Source: Planctomicrobium piriforme
GTDB lineage: Bacteria; Planctomycetota; Planctomycetia; Pirellulales; PNKZ01
Direction of reading: 5' to 3'
Length of the DNA: 8,436 nt
Assembly (NCBI GenBank): GCA_945877965.1
Contig: CAMCTH010000174.1
Location: 1 to 8,436, forward strand
Below the pieces are notes generated by a model. It worked only from the letters and a program-made list of their open reading frames with translations, searched no databases and had not been told where the DNA came from. A program made the position numbers and the translations under genes. Below are positions 1 to 7,620 of the stretch, piece after piece; positions within the stretch are counted from its first letter, which is position 1; each line of letters opens with the position of its first letter.

Positions 1-1675
1 TCAAACGAAACTCGGCCGACGAAACCAACCCCCACAGCAACGCTTGCAACGACTCTCGCCGCTCGGCCGGCGCATTGGCTTCCGTCAACAATTGGCGAAC
101 TTCGCTCGCCTCCTCGGTTGTCGGCCGACGAGAGAGGACACTCAAATACAGTTCCTCGGCCAAAAGATCGAGCTCCTTGAACGCGGCTAACCGCGCGGAA
201 GTCGTGCCGGGCTCGTCCTGCAACAGGGGGAGCAGCTTCGAACTATTACGCAAGTATAACGCCTGGTCGACGATCGGCTGGAAGTCCGCCTCGGCTTGAC
301 CCGGTAGTCCTGCGAAAGCAGTGATCAACGTCGCGCTTTGACGTTCCAATGCCTCATTTCCAGTGAGACGCGCTTTCCAAGCCGGCTCCGGCGCTGACTT
401 GGCTTTCGCCGCGTCGAGCTTCGCGTAATGCTGTTCGATCCGTCCGGTGGCTTGCAGCAGCGACCAACGGAGTTGCTCGGCGGTTAGGCCTCGGAGCGGT
501 GCGACGGCAAATGCTTCATCGGGCAACTGTTTGACGCCCGGCGGCAACGTGCTCGCGCGCTGATAAACTTCGCTCAAGACAAGTTCGCGCACGAAGCCTC
601 GCAAATCGTACTTGTGCTCGACGAGCCATTGCTCCAGTTGGGCGAGCAACTCGGGATGCGACGGGGGATTGGCGGCATGATGCAAATCGAGCGGATGCAC
701 GAGCCCGCGGCCGAAGTACTGCGCCCAAAGTCGGTTGGCAATGTTGCGAGCGAACCCTATCGTTTCTCGTCGAGGCAACTGTTCCGCCAATTTCAGGCGG
801 CGACTGTAAGTCGGCAGGCTACGCTCTTTCGATCCCGGTTTGACGACGTATTCTTTCCCTTTGATTGGCGCGACGTCGGTCAGCATTTCGCCGCCCGGCA
901 AACGCGGGTTGGTTTCGCCGCTCTTCGCCGTGAAGACCGAGGTGAACGTCGTTTTACCTTCCGCCGTCTCGGCAACCTGAGCGCCGCGCGGCATCACCGG
1001 ATGCACCTTCGTCCGCTGCAAGAAGGCGTAGAGGCCGTAGTAGTCGGCTTGGCGATAGTCGGCGAACCGCGGGTCGTCGTGACATTGAGCGCATTGCAAG
1101 TCGATGCCGAGAAATAATCGACCGACGTCGCGAGTGAGCGAATGGGGAGCGACGTCGCGAACCAGATAGAACTTGACCGCATTGCCGTGCTTGGCGTCGG
1201 TGCCGTCGCTGCCCAGAATGTCGCGGACCATTTCGTCCCACGGTTTGTTCGCAGCAAAGGCCTCGGTCAAGTACGCACGCCAGTTCGTCGTCGTCACGTC
1301 GTAACTGCCGATGGTCGGAATCCGCCGCTCGATCAGCATCACATCGAAGACCCGCGCCATGTGCAAGGCGTAGTCGGGGCTCGCCAACAACGCATCGATT
1401 AACCGCCGACGCTTATCGGGAGCCTGGTGGTCCAGAAAAGCACGAGCTTGCCGAGATGTGGGAATGACGCCGGTCAGATCGAGATAGATTCGCCGCACGA
1501 ATTCATCGTCGCTGCTCCGCTCGGCAGGAACAATTTTCGACTCATCGAGTCGACGGTCGATCAACGCGTCGATCTGCGCATGCAACGGCGGCTGGGTTTC
1601 CGCGCCGGGCGCTCCCAGCGGAATCATGCACCGCAGGCAAAGTAGCCACACAAAAGTGAGTAAGGCTCGAGGCAT
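1..1675 (-). CDS. Exported DUF1549-DUF1553 protein (planctomycete cytochrome-like), 3' end cut by the window
   Basis: This is an uninterrupted minus-strand frame of 558 codons that is still open at base 1. The TGA readable at bases 3-1 is out of frame; the last complete codons read SSAEFRL, the usual ending of DUF1553 proteins, so only a few residues are probably missing. Residues 1-26 form a Sec-type signal (MPRALLTFVWLLCLRCM then small residues). DUF1549 covers about 34-240, with IDALIDRRL and RRIYLDLTGVIPT near its start and a CAQCH motif (C195, C198, H199) of covalent-haem type. DUF1553 covers about 300-558, with NRLWAQYFGRGLV at 314-326 and NPPSHPELL. No separate N-terminal PSCyt1 haem domain is present. 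The family is periplasmic or surface-located and of unproven function, and usually has a DUF1501 gene beside it, which here would lie off the left edge. An in-frame ATG at 1735 would add 20 residues; 1675 is preferred because it puts the signal peptide at the N terminus, although neither has a clear Shine-Dalgarno. Confidence 0.93.
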   Translation of the reverse strand, partial: MPRALLTFVWLLCLRCMIPLGAPGAETQPPLHAQIDALIDRRLDESKIVPAERSSDDEFVRRIYLDLTGVIPTSRQARAFLDHQAPDKRRRLIDALLASPDYALHMARVFDVMLIERRIPTIGSYDVTTTNWRAYLTEAFAANKPWDEMVRDILGSDGTDAKHGNAVKFYLVRDVAPHSLTRDVGRLFLGIDLQCAQCHDDPRFADYRQADYYGLYAFLQRTKVHPVMPRGAQVAETAEGKTTFTSVFTAKSGETNPRLPGGEMLTDVAPIKGKEYVVKPGSKERSLPTYSRRLKLAEQLPRRETIGFARNIANRLWAQYFGRGLVHPLDLHHAANPPSHPELLAQLEQWLVEHKYDLRGFVRELVLSEVYQRASTLPPGVKQLPDEAFAVAPLRGLTAEQLRWSLLQATGRIEQHYAKLDAAKAKSAPEPAWKARLTGNEALERQSATLITAFAGLPGQAEADFQPIVDQALYLRNSSKLLPLLQDEPGTTSARLAAFKELDLLAEELYLSVLSRRPTTEEASEVRQLLTEANAPAERRESLQALLWGLVSSAEFRL

Positions 1676-1814
1676 AAGGCAGATGGAAAACGCGACTGCG
1701 GGAGGGAATCTGGCGGGCGGACTCACACGAAACATCCGCTTACTTTGCATGCTACGACGCAAGCGAACGTATCAGCGATCTCCGATGTCTGCATTCTAAG
1801 GGGTTAGCCTCTCT

Positions 1815-2239
1815 TATCGCAATCTTTTAATGAAGCACCTACGTCGACGATATGGCTTCTTTTCCGCGATGCGCGGGACTCCGATTCGATAGGGATATCG
1901 AGTGACCCGACGAGCGTGCAACGAATCTCGCTCGGCTTCCCTTGGAAAGATTTGTTTGTGCCGATCGAACACACCCAATCGGGTAGTCATGCGCCTTCAA
2001 GAGCATCGCTGAGAATGATGTGGCAATGATTTGAGCACCGGTTTCTTTGCACACGGCTGAATCATTCTCGATGACGGACGATAAAGCTACGCCGCCCCCC
2101 GAGACTCTGCGACTCGATCATTTCTTGAAGTTGTCGGCCGAGTCGGCAAGCAGGAATGGTATCGGATTGCATCTCTTGAGATCGTCTATTGTCTGATTGT
2201 CGCTTAGGCGTATCGCAACTCGATGCACGATTGCGATAA
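1815..2239. repeat. 11-bp perfect inverted repeat bracketing the middle of the intergenic region
   Basis: TTATCGCAATC at 1815-1825 is the exact reverse complement of GATTGCGATAA at 2229-2239. The arms are 403 bp apart and bracket the low-GC stretch with the short unexplained frames. I see no target-site duplication next to the arms, and no transposase. A match of this length can occur by chance, so this is a weak candidate for the ends of a miniature or decayed element, or for a pair of binding sites. Confidence 0.35.
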
Positions 2240-2425
2240 ACTCCGGCGCTCATGATTCACAGGCAGGCTACGGCGAACAATTCTTCCCGTCACCGAGATT
2301 CACCAAGCGGCAATTCTATATAAGCGACGAGGCGGGCCTGAGTGGGGTGATAAGAAGCTTGGCGTGCATCGCTGATTGAAATAGGCTGATAGATTGCACT
2401 TTTGATCCGGACTGATCGGCGTTGC

Positions 2426-2430
2426 GGGGA
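2426..2430 (+). promoter_or_regulatory. Probable ribosome binding site that decides the DUF1592 gene start
   Basis: GGGGA lies 7 nt before the ATG at 2438, which is followed at once by a second ATG at 2441. The open frame extends upstream to a TTG at 2402, but that start would place 12 mostly polar and charged residues before the signal peptide. The spacing and the signal peptide together favour 2438, with 2441 also possible. Confidence 0.55.
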
Positions 2431-2437
2431 TGTGACG

Positions 2438-4915
2438 ATGATGTGGCGTTTACTGGCGGTTATTGCCATCGCTGCGGCGGGTGCGGATCTCGCGCCGGCT
2501 GCGGTGCCGGCCGCGTTCGAGGCCGTCGTGGCTCCGTTCTTCCGAACCTACTGCGACCGCTGCCACGACGGCAAAGTTCAAGAAGGGGAATTCCGACTTG
2601 ATACGCTGAGCAGAGATTTCACCTTGCAAGCCGAGGCCGAGCGCTGGAGCGAGATTCGTTTTCGGCTGAACACGGGCGAGATGCCGCCGAAATCGGAGCC
2701 TCAACCGAAGGCGGAGGAGTTGGCGGCGCTCGTCGAATGGATTTCGACTCGGTTGACGGAAGGTGAGGCGGCCCGACTGGCGAAGCGCGGCCCCATCGCT
2801 CATTACCGGCTCAGTCGCGAAGAGTACGCTAACACGGTGCAAGACTTGCTCGGCGTGCACTACGATCCGACGGTTCCCGGATCGCTGAATGAAGATCCGC
2901 GTTGGCACGGCTTCGAGCGCATCGGCTCCGTGCTGACGCTGTCGCCGTCGCACGTCGAGCGGTATCTGAAGGCGGCCGAAGAAGTCGTCGAATCGGCTTT
3001 TCCCGAACAGGCGGCGGCTCCGAAACAATCCCTGTTCGATCCGAACAAAGGAAAAGAGAAGTGGCTGGAGGAGCAGGGCCTGAAGGGGCCGGTGCGAACG
3101 CTGCTCTGGCCGAACCGCCGCGTGGGAAACGCGAACGCGTGGAGCGGCGGCATGGTGATCGATAAGCCGGGATCCTATCGCTTACGCATCCGTCTCAGCG
3201 GCATGCGCCCCCCCGGCGGCCGACTACCGCACCTCACCATCTGGAATACCCAGTTAAGAACGTCAGTGTACGACGCGGACATTCTCGCAACTGAAGATGA
3301 GCCGATCACCCTGGAGTGGACACAGCCTCTTTCCGCAGGCATTTACGCGTTCTGGAACAACCTGCCTGGATTCGATGAGAAGAGCACCGCCTTCAACGGC
3401 TTGATCAGCCGGCGAAACAACTTTACGAACTCGCGCGAAGTAGGGCATCTAAATCCGACGGGTTTCAAGCTGTTCGACGACGATCGTCAGGCGATTTATC
3501 CCTTATTGATCCTGGATACGGTGGAATGGGAAGGCCCGCTCGTGAGTGAGGAGGTGCGAAACAAGCGCGCAGGAGCATGGCCGCGGAGCGTGGCGGTTTC
3601 GCTGCCGCTACCGCAGCCGAAGGGAAAAGGCACGCCGATTGAGCCGCCGCCGGTCCCGCCGCTCGACCTGAAGGAAACCCGAGCGTCGCTGCATCGCTTT
3701 GCGTTACACGCCTGGCGTCGCCCGGCGACCGACTCCGAGATCGATCGCTACGTGAAAGTGTTGGAAAGCGAAGTCGCCCGAGGCGAGTCGTCCGCCGTTG
3801 CGTACCGAGCGGCGCTTGTCGGCATTCTCACTTCGAAAAACTTCTTCTACCTGGAAGAAGGCTCAGCCGACGAACGTCGGGAGCAAGTGAACGACTGGGA
3901 ACTCGCGTCGCGATTGTCGTATTTGCTCTGGGGTTCGATGCCGGACGACACGCTCCTGGCCGTCGCAGCCGCCGGCAATCTTCACGATCCCGCGGTGATC
4001 CGCGGCCAACTCGCGCGGATGCTCGCAGACGAAAAGATCGCCCGCTTTATCGACTCGTTTCCACAGCAATGGCTCCAACTGCATCGCGTCGGCACGTTCG
4101 CGCCCGACCCGCTGCTTTATCCCGCTTACGATGCGTGGCTCGAACGGAGTATGGTGCTGGAGACGAAAGCCTATTTCGAAACGGTACTGCGCGAGAACCG
4201 ATCGTTGCGAGAATTCTTGATCTCGGACTGGACGATGTTGAACGCGCGGTTAGCACCACACTACGGCTTGCCGATACCCGAAGGGCAAGGCTTCCAAAAA
4301 GTAAAACTCCGCCCCGATGATCATCGCGGCGGCTTGCTGACGCAGGCGTCGATCCTGTCGCTGTCGTCCGACGGTACGCGGCATCGGCCGGTACATCGCG
4401 GCGTCTGGGTATCGGAAGCGATCTTCGGCCGCACGCCGCCGCCCCCGCCGCCGAACGTCGAACCGCTTGAACCGACGCCAGTCAACGAACCAAAGGCGAC
4501 GATCCGCCAACAACTCGAAGGCCATGCGACGCACACCGTGTGCGCTTCCTGTCATCGCACGATCGACCCGCTCGGCTTCGCTTTCGACCACTTCGACGCC
4601 GTCGGGGCGTGGCGAACGGAGGAGCAGGTGAACGGCGGCAAAGGAGCGAACCCGCCGGTCAACGCCGCAGGCGTGTTACCCGACGGTCGGCCGTTCTCCG
4701 GCTCGGACGAATTTAAGGTCCTGCTCGCGGCCGACCTCGATCGCTTCGCCGAGGCATTCGTCGGCCAACTGGCTACGTTCGCCCTGCGTCGCGTCATGAC
4801 CGTGGACGATGCCCCGCAGATCAAGGCGATCGCCGCCGCAGCCAAGGCCGACGGTTATCCCCTGCGAGCCGTGCTCGAAAACTTCGTAACTTCCCAACTA
4901 TTCCTGCAGCGATGA
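2438..4915 (+). CDS. Exported DUF1587/DUF1595/DUF1592/DUF1588/DUF1585 cytochrome-c-like protein
   Basis: This 825-residue protein matches the planctomycete multi-DUF cytochrome family over its full length. After a signal peptide (MMWRLLAVIAIAAAGADLAP) comes a cytochrome-c-like domain with CDRCH (C39, C42, H43) and GEMPP about 35 residues later, where the distal methionine of small c-type cytochromes is expected. Then follow DUF1587 (about 122-185, YRLSREEYANTVQDLLG), a beta-rich insert (about 205-405, containing GSYRLRIRLSG), DUF1595 (about 412-477), DUF1592 (about 484-611, DWELASRLSYLLWGSMPDD), DUF1588 (about 629-727, GGLLTQASIL; six prolines at 667-672; CASCH at 702-706; RTIDPLGFAFDHFD) and DUF1585 (about 747-825). 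Two haem-type motifs suggest a periplasmic redox protein; no reaction has been proven for the family. It is the first gene of a probable operon, ends in tandem TGA TGA, and lies 13 nt before the next gene. Such genes are typically paired with DUF1552, as here. Starts at 2402 (TTG) or 2441 are possible alternatives. Confidence 0.95.
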   Translation: MMWRLLAVIAIAAAGADLAPAAVPAAFEAVVAPFFRTYCDRCHDGKVQEGEFRLDTLSRDFTLQAEAERWSEIRFRLNTGEMPPKSEPQPKAEELAALVEWISTRLTEGEAARLAKRGPIAHYRLSREEYANTVQDLLGVHYDPTVPGSLNEDPRWHGFERIGSVLTLSPSHVERYLKAAEEVVESAFPEQAAAPKQSLFDPNKGKEKWLEEQGLKGPVRTLLWPNRRVGNANAWSGGMVIDKPGSYRLRIRLSGMRPPGGRLPHLTIWNTQLRTSVYDADILATEDEPITLEWTQPLSAGIYAFWNNLPGFDEKSTAFNGLISRRNNFTNSREVGHLNPTGFKLFDDDRQAIYPLLILDTVEWEGPLVSEEVRNKRAGAWPRSVAVSLPLPQPKGKGTPIEPPPVPPLDLKETRASLHRFALHAWRRPATDSEIDRYVKVLESEVARGESSAVAYRAALVGILTSKNFFYLEEGSADERREQVNDWELASRLSYLLWGSMPDDTLLAVAAAGNLHDPAVIRGQLARMLADEKIARFIDSFPQQWLQLHRVGTFAPDPLLYPAYDAWLERSMVLETKAYFETVLRENRSLREFLISDWTMLNARLAPHYGLPIPEGQGFQKVKLRPDDHRGGLLTQASILSLSSDGTRHRPVHRGVWVSEAIFGRTPPPPPPNVEPLEPTPVNEPKATIRQQLEGHATHTVCASCHRTIDPLGFAFDHFDAVGAWRTEEQVNGGKGANPPVNAAGVLPDGRPFSGSDEFKVLLAADLDRFAEAFVGQLATFALRRVMTVDDAPQIKAIAAAAKADGYPLRAVLENFVTSQLFLQR

Positions 4916-4928
4916 TGAAACGCCGTCT

Positions 4929-6017
4929 ATGAATTTTCTTTCCCTCGCTCTCGTCCTTGCCCTCGGTGCCGATCCGCGGCTCGACTACGTGCCGAAACTC
5001 GGCGAGTTCCCGCCGGCGGGCGTCGGCATGTATCACGCGGGCGAGCTCGTCGAAATCGACGCCATCAACCGTCGCGGCGCTCTCCGCATCGTCGGCAATC
5101 TCGATTTGGAAAAGTACCATTCTTCCGAGTCTCAACCGTTCGTCTTGCTGCCGTATGCAATGGTTCGTTACCGCGGCGCGCCGGCCGAATTGCGCGACAT
5201 TCCGATCGGCACGGTGCTCCATGCCTACTGCGTCTACCCGGTGGGGTATTCGAAGACACAGAAGCAGCCGCGACTCGGGCTTTACGTCGAACCGCAAGAC
5301 CACGCCATCACGCTCGAAGACAGCTTCAGCTTCTACGAGCGCCGCGGGCAGGCGTGGAAGATCGAGTCGATCGAGCCGGGAAAACTGAACGTCATTTCAA
5401 CCGGCCCTGCCGAAGGAGACGGTCCCCTCGGCAAACAGATGTTCAACTTCGACGTCAGCACGCGCGTCTGGAAGGGCAAGCAGATCGGCACCGCCGCCGA
5501 TCTCGCGCCGGGACAAATCGTGAAGTTCAACTTCACCTGGGCTGCCGATTGGGGGCTGGGCCGAATGCACGCGACGGACGTTTGGGTCGACGAAGAGAGT
5601 CGATCTACCGCCGCGGAACTGCAGCGTCAGGTCCATATCCGGTACCTGCGCTACCATTGGCTTCCCGGTTGGATCGATCAAGTCGAGGACCAGGGGGGCG
5701 GCAAGGGGATCGTCACCGTGACCCTCTTCGACAACGGCGATGCTTCGCTCTACGAGCAGGTGAAGTCGTCGAGTAAGATTACCATTGCCGCGTCCGACCC
5801 CACCCTCCGCACTTGGTTGCATGCCTACGACTCCAAGAGCGGGCCGCTCCTCGAAGTGAAAACGATCCCCCAACCGCCGTTCGGGCATTCCGGATTAACG
5901 ATCCGAGTACCGATTACCGAACTTCTCGAAGGGTTCCGTCCCGGTCGCATCGTTCGCATTCGCCCCGACGGTTTCCCCGCCGTTAAACTACCGCCCGAAG
6001 AACGCATCCGAAGTTAA
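4929..6017 (+). CDS. Secreted protein of unknown function with repeated beta-rich modules
   Basis: The 362-residue product matches no family I can name. Residues 1-14 (MNFLSLALVLALGA) are a short Sec-type signal; there are no other hydrophobic segments, so the protein is probably periplasmic or secreted. The mature part appears to contain three related beta-rich stretches, each starting with a short turn and a G-x-(L/I)-x-V strand (GALRIVG near 50, GKLNVIS near 151, GKGIVTV in the last third) and closing with a (P)G-(Q/R/T)-(I/V)-(V/L) strand (IGTVLHAYCVYP, PGQIVKFNFTW, PGRIVRIRPDGFP). This resembles small beta-barrel (OB-like) repeats, by inference only. No catalytic motif or CxxCH is visible. 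The ATG lies 13 nt after the stop of the DUF1592 gene without a clear Shine-Dalgarno, suggesting translational coupling, and 60 nt before the DUF1552 gene, so co-transcription with both is likely. Codon use matches the neighbours. Confidence 0.87.
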   Translation: MNFLSLALVLALGADPRLDYVPKLGEFPPAGVGMYHAGELVEIDAINRRGALRIVGNLDLEKYHSSESQPFVLLPYAMVRYRGAPAELRDIPIGTVLHAYCVYPVGYSKTQKQPRLGLYVEPQDHAITLEDSFSFYERRGQAWKIESIEPGKLNVISTGPAEGDGPLGKQMFNFDVSTRVWKGKQIGTAADLAPGQIVKFNFTWAADWGLGRMHATDVWVDEESRSTAAELQRQVHIRYLRYHWLPGWIDQVEDQGGGKGIVTVTLFDNGDASLYEQVKSSSKITIAASDPTLRTWLHAYDSKSGPLLEVKTIPQPPFGHSGLTIRVPITELLEGFRPGRIVRIRPDGFPAVKLPPEERIRS

Positions 6018-6062
6018 CGCGAAGTCGAGCCCGACTCCGTTCGCAGCCAATCTTGTTTCCGC

Positions 6063-6068
6063 AGGAGG
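6063..6068 (+). promoter_or_regulatory. Strong Shine-Dalgarno of the DUF1552 gene
   Basis: A full AGGAGG lies 9 nt upstream of the ATG at 6078. It is the only consensus ribosome binding site in the window and fixes the start of the DUF1552 gene. It suggests independent, strong initiation on the third gene of the operon, in contrast to the weak signals ahead of the first two. Confidence 0.88.
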
Positions 6069-6077
6069 TTTCTTTTC

Positions 6078-7448
6078 ATGTCTTCGACCCGTTCACAAAG
6101 CTGGCTGCTCAACCGCCGTCACATGCTCCGGGGACTCGGCGTGTCGCTGGCCCTGCCGTTGCTCGATTGCATGGTGCCGCTCGCCGGTGCCGCCGAGGCG
6201 AAACCGCGCGTCAAGCGCAGCGCCTTCTTCTACCTGCCCAACGGCGTGAACACGCTGGACTACCAGATCACCAAGGCCGGCAAGGACTACGACTTCTCGA
6301 AGTCGCTCGCCCCGCTCGCCAAACATCGGGCCGACATCACGCCCATCAGCGGCCTGCATCATCCGCATGCCGTCGGCCAACACCATAGCTGCATCGACAT
6401 CTGGCTCACCGGCGCCAAGATCGGGCCCTCGGAGCGGAACACCATCTCCGCAGATCAGCTTATGGCCCAGACGACCGCCCCGCACACGCGATTCTCTTCG
6501 ATCGAGTTGTCCACCGAAGGAGGCGGCATCGGCGTGAACGTCGACGGCGTTCGTCTACCTCCGCAAAAGAACCCGTCCGTCATTTTCCGCGAACTCTTCG
6601 AAGAATCGCCCGGCGGCGCAACGAAACAGCGAAGCGATTTCGAGCGTCGGGCGGGTATCCTCGACGCCGTTCTCGACGAGGCCAAATCGCTCGGCGACAA
6701 ACTCGGCCACGCCGACCGCGGGCGACTCGATCAGTATCTCACTTCCGTCCGCGAAGTCGAGATTCGCACTCAGCGCGCCAACGCCTGGCTCGACACGCCC
6801 CGCCCGGTGATCGATTCTGCGGACAAAATGAAGCTCGATCGCAACGTGTCGCTGGACGAGTTCGGCGAATACCTGCGCACGATGTACGACCTGATCGTGT
6901 TGGCCTTCCGAACGGACCAATCCCGCGTCGCCACCTTCTGCACCGGTTACGAAACCAACGGTCCTCCGATCCCCGAGCTTGGGATCCGCGTCGCTCGGCA
7001 CGGTCTCTCGCATCACAACGGTAATGCGCAGATGATGCGCGACCTCACTGCCAGCGATACCTTCAACATTCAGCAATTTGCGTATTTCCTCGACCGCCTT
7101 GCCGAAGTCCAGGATGCCGACGGTCCCCTGCTCGACAGTACCATGTGCCTTTACGGTAGCGGCATGGCCTACGGTCACGGACACGGCAACGCCAACCTGC
7201 CGATCGTGTTCGCCGGAGGTAAAGGCCTCGGCATTCGGCATGGTCGACACATCGACTTCAACGCCCTCGGCAAACCGGAAGGTTACGCCTACCAACTCGA
7301 CCAACCCGGCAAGCATTACGCCATCTGCAATCGACCGGTGAATTCCAACGCGCGGCTCAGCAACCTGCTGCTCACAATGGTGCACAAAATGGATGTGAAA
7401 GCCGAACAGTTTGGCGACAGTACCGGCGAGTTGTCCGAAATCGTCTAG
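6078..7448 (+). CDS. DUF1552 (HXXSHH motif) exported protein
   Basis: The 456-residue protein spans the normal full length of the DUF1552 family. The N terminus LNRRHMLRGLGVSLALPLLD, with R13-R14, is a twin-arginine-like leader as is usual in this family, so export in folded form is likely. A His-rich stretch GLHHPHAVGQHHS lies at 92-104, followed by the LTGA segment. The family signature HXXSHH is present as HGLSHH (H308, S311, H312, H313). Near the C terminus GSGMAYGHGHGNANLP (360-375) resembles the metal-site end of alkaline-phosphatase-like folds such as DUF1501, so a metal-dependent hydrolase fold is plausible, but no substrate is established. It is the last gene of the probable operon with the DUF1592 cytochrome-like gene, its standard genomic partner. 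The start is fixed by AGGAGG at 6063-6068. All visible motifs are intact. Confidence 0.96.
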   Translation: MSSTRSQSWLLNRRHMLRGLGVSLALPLLDCMVPLAGAAEAKPRVKRSAFFYLPNGVNTLDYQITKAGKDYDFSKSLAPLAKHRADITPISGLHHPHAVGQHHSCIDIWLTGAKIGPSERNTISADQLMAQTTAPHTRFSSIELSTEGGGIGVNVDGVRLPPQKNPSVIFRELFEESPGGATKQRSDFERRAGILDAVLDEAKSLGDKLGHADRGRLDQYLTSVREVEIRTQRANAWLDTPRPVIDSADKMKLDRNVSLDEFGEYLRTMYDLIVLAFRTDQSRVATFCTGYETNGPPIPELGIRVARHGLSHHNGNAQMMRDLTASDTFNIQQFAYFLDRLAEVQDADGPLLDSTMCLYGSGMAYGHGHGNANLPIVFAGGKGLGIRHGRHIDFNALGKPEGYAYQLDQPGKHYAICNRPVNSNARLSNLLLTMVHKMDVKAEQFGDSTGELSEIV

Positions 7449-7571
7449 GGTTCCGGAAGGCGAACGGCGGTCTGTTGGGCGACTAACGATCTCGTCGAGA
7501 GCAGGGAAGTGTCGCGGCACTGGGTCACGTCTTCAGTACCGTGCTATGAGTTCTCAGTCGCGCAAGTCTAC

Positions 7572-7607
7572 GTAGAGGTGAGGCAGAGCTCTTGCACTCA
7601 GATCTAC
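7572..7607. repeat. Imperfect hairpin, 12 pairs
   Basis: GTAGA (7572-7576) pairs with TCTAC (7603-7607), TGAG (7579-7582) with CTCA (7597-7600), and GCA (7583-7585) with TGC (7593-7595), leaving a 2x2 internal loop, one bulged A (7596) and a 7-nt loop. An alternative stem uses ATCTAC (7602-7607) with GTAGAT (7615-7620), so TCTAC has two possible partners. Role unknown. Confidence 0.45.
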
Positions 7608-7620
7608 CACGCCCGTAGAT

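Larger units (their letters stand above)
1676..2437. other. Divergent intergenic region without a convincing gene
   Basis: This 762-bp stretch separates the minus-strand DUF1549/DUF1553 gene from the plus-strand DUF1592 operon, so the promoters of both should lie here. Its GC content is visibly lower than the flanking genes. Short open frames on both strands (about 1839-2054 and 2062-2253 minus, 2197-2379 plus) have no recognisable domain or good ribosome binding site and lack the codon bias of the neighbours; I treat them as non-coding or, at most, decayed coding sequence. Small inverted repeats are visible (CCGCG/CGCGG at 1864-1876; ATCTC/GAGAT at 2171-2182). A TATAAG at 2319-2324 resembles a -10 element but lacks a matching -35. 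Confidence 0.7.

Noticed and set aside
1..3. TGA on the minus strand at bases 3-1 as the stop of the DUF1549/DUF1553 gene
   Set aside because: It is one base out of frame with the codons that read SSAEFRL; the next codon begins at base 1 and the gene runs off the window.
1676..1735. ATG at 1735 as start of the DUF1549/DUF1553 protein
   Set aside because: It is in frame and open, but it buries the signal peptide behind 20 residues rich in proline; neither start has a clear Shine-Dalgarno, so 1675 is preferred, not proven.
1839..2253. Two minus-strand frames in the divergent intergenic region as genes
   Set aside because: No family resemblance, no good ribosome binding site, codon use unlike the neighbours, and lengths of 71 and 63 residues expected by chance in such DNA.
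2359..2387. TTGGCG ... TAGGCT as a sigma-70 promoter for the operon
   Set aside because: The 17-nt spacing is right but both hexamers match the consensus poorly.
2402..2437. TTG at 2402 as start of the DUF1592-family protein
   Set aside because: It adds 12 mostly polar and charged residues before an otherwise well-formed signal peptide, whereas ATG 2438 has GGGGA 7 nt upstream.
7451..7458. TTCCGGAA palindrome just after the DUF1552 stop as a terminator
   Set aside because: It is only 8 bp with no loop and no following T-run.
6555..7520. 321-residue minus-strand frame opposite the DUF1552 gene
   Set aside because: It is antisense to an intact, motif-complete DUF1552 gene; long antisense frames are common in GC-rich coding DNA, and its translation shows no recognisable domain.
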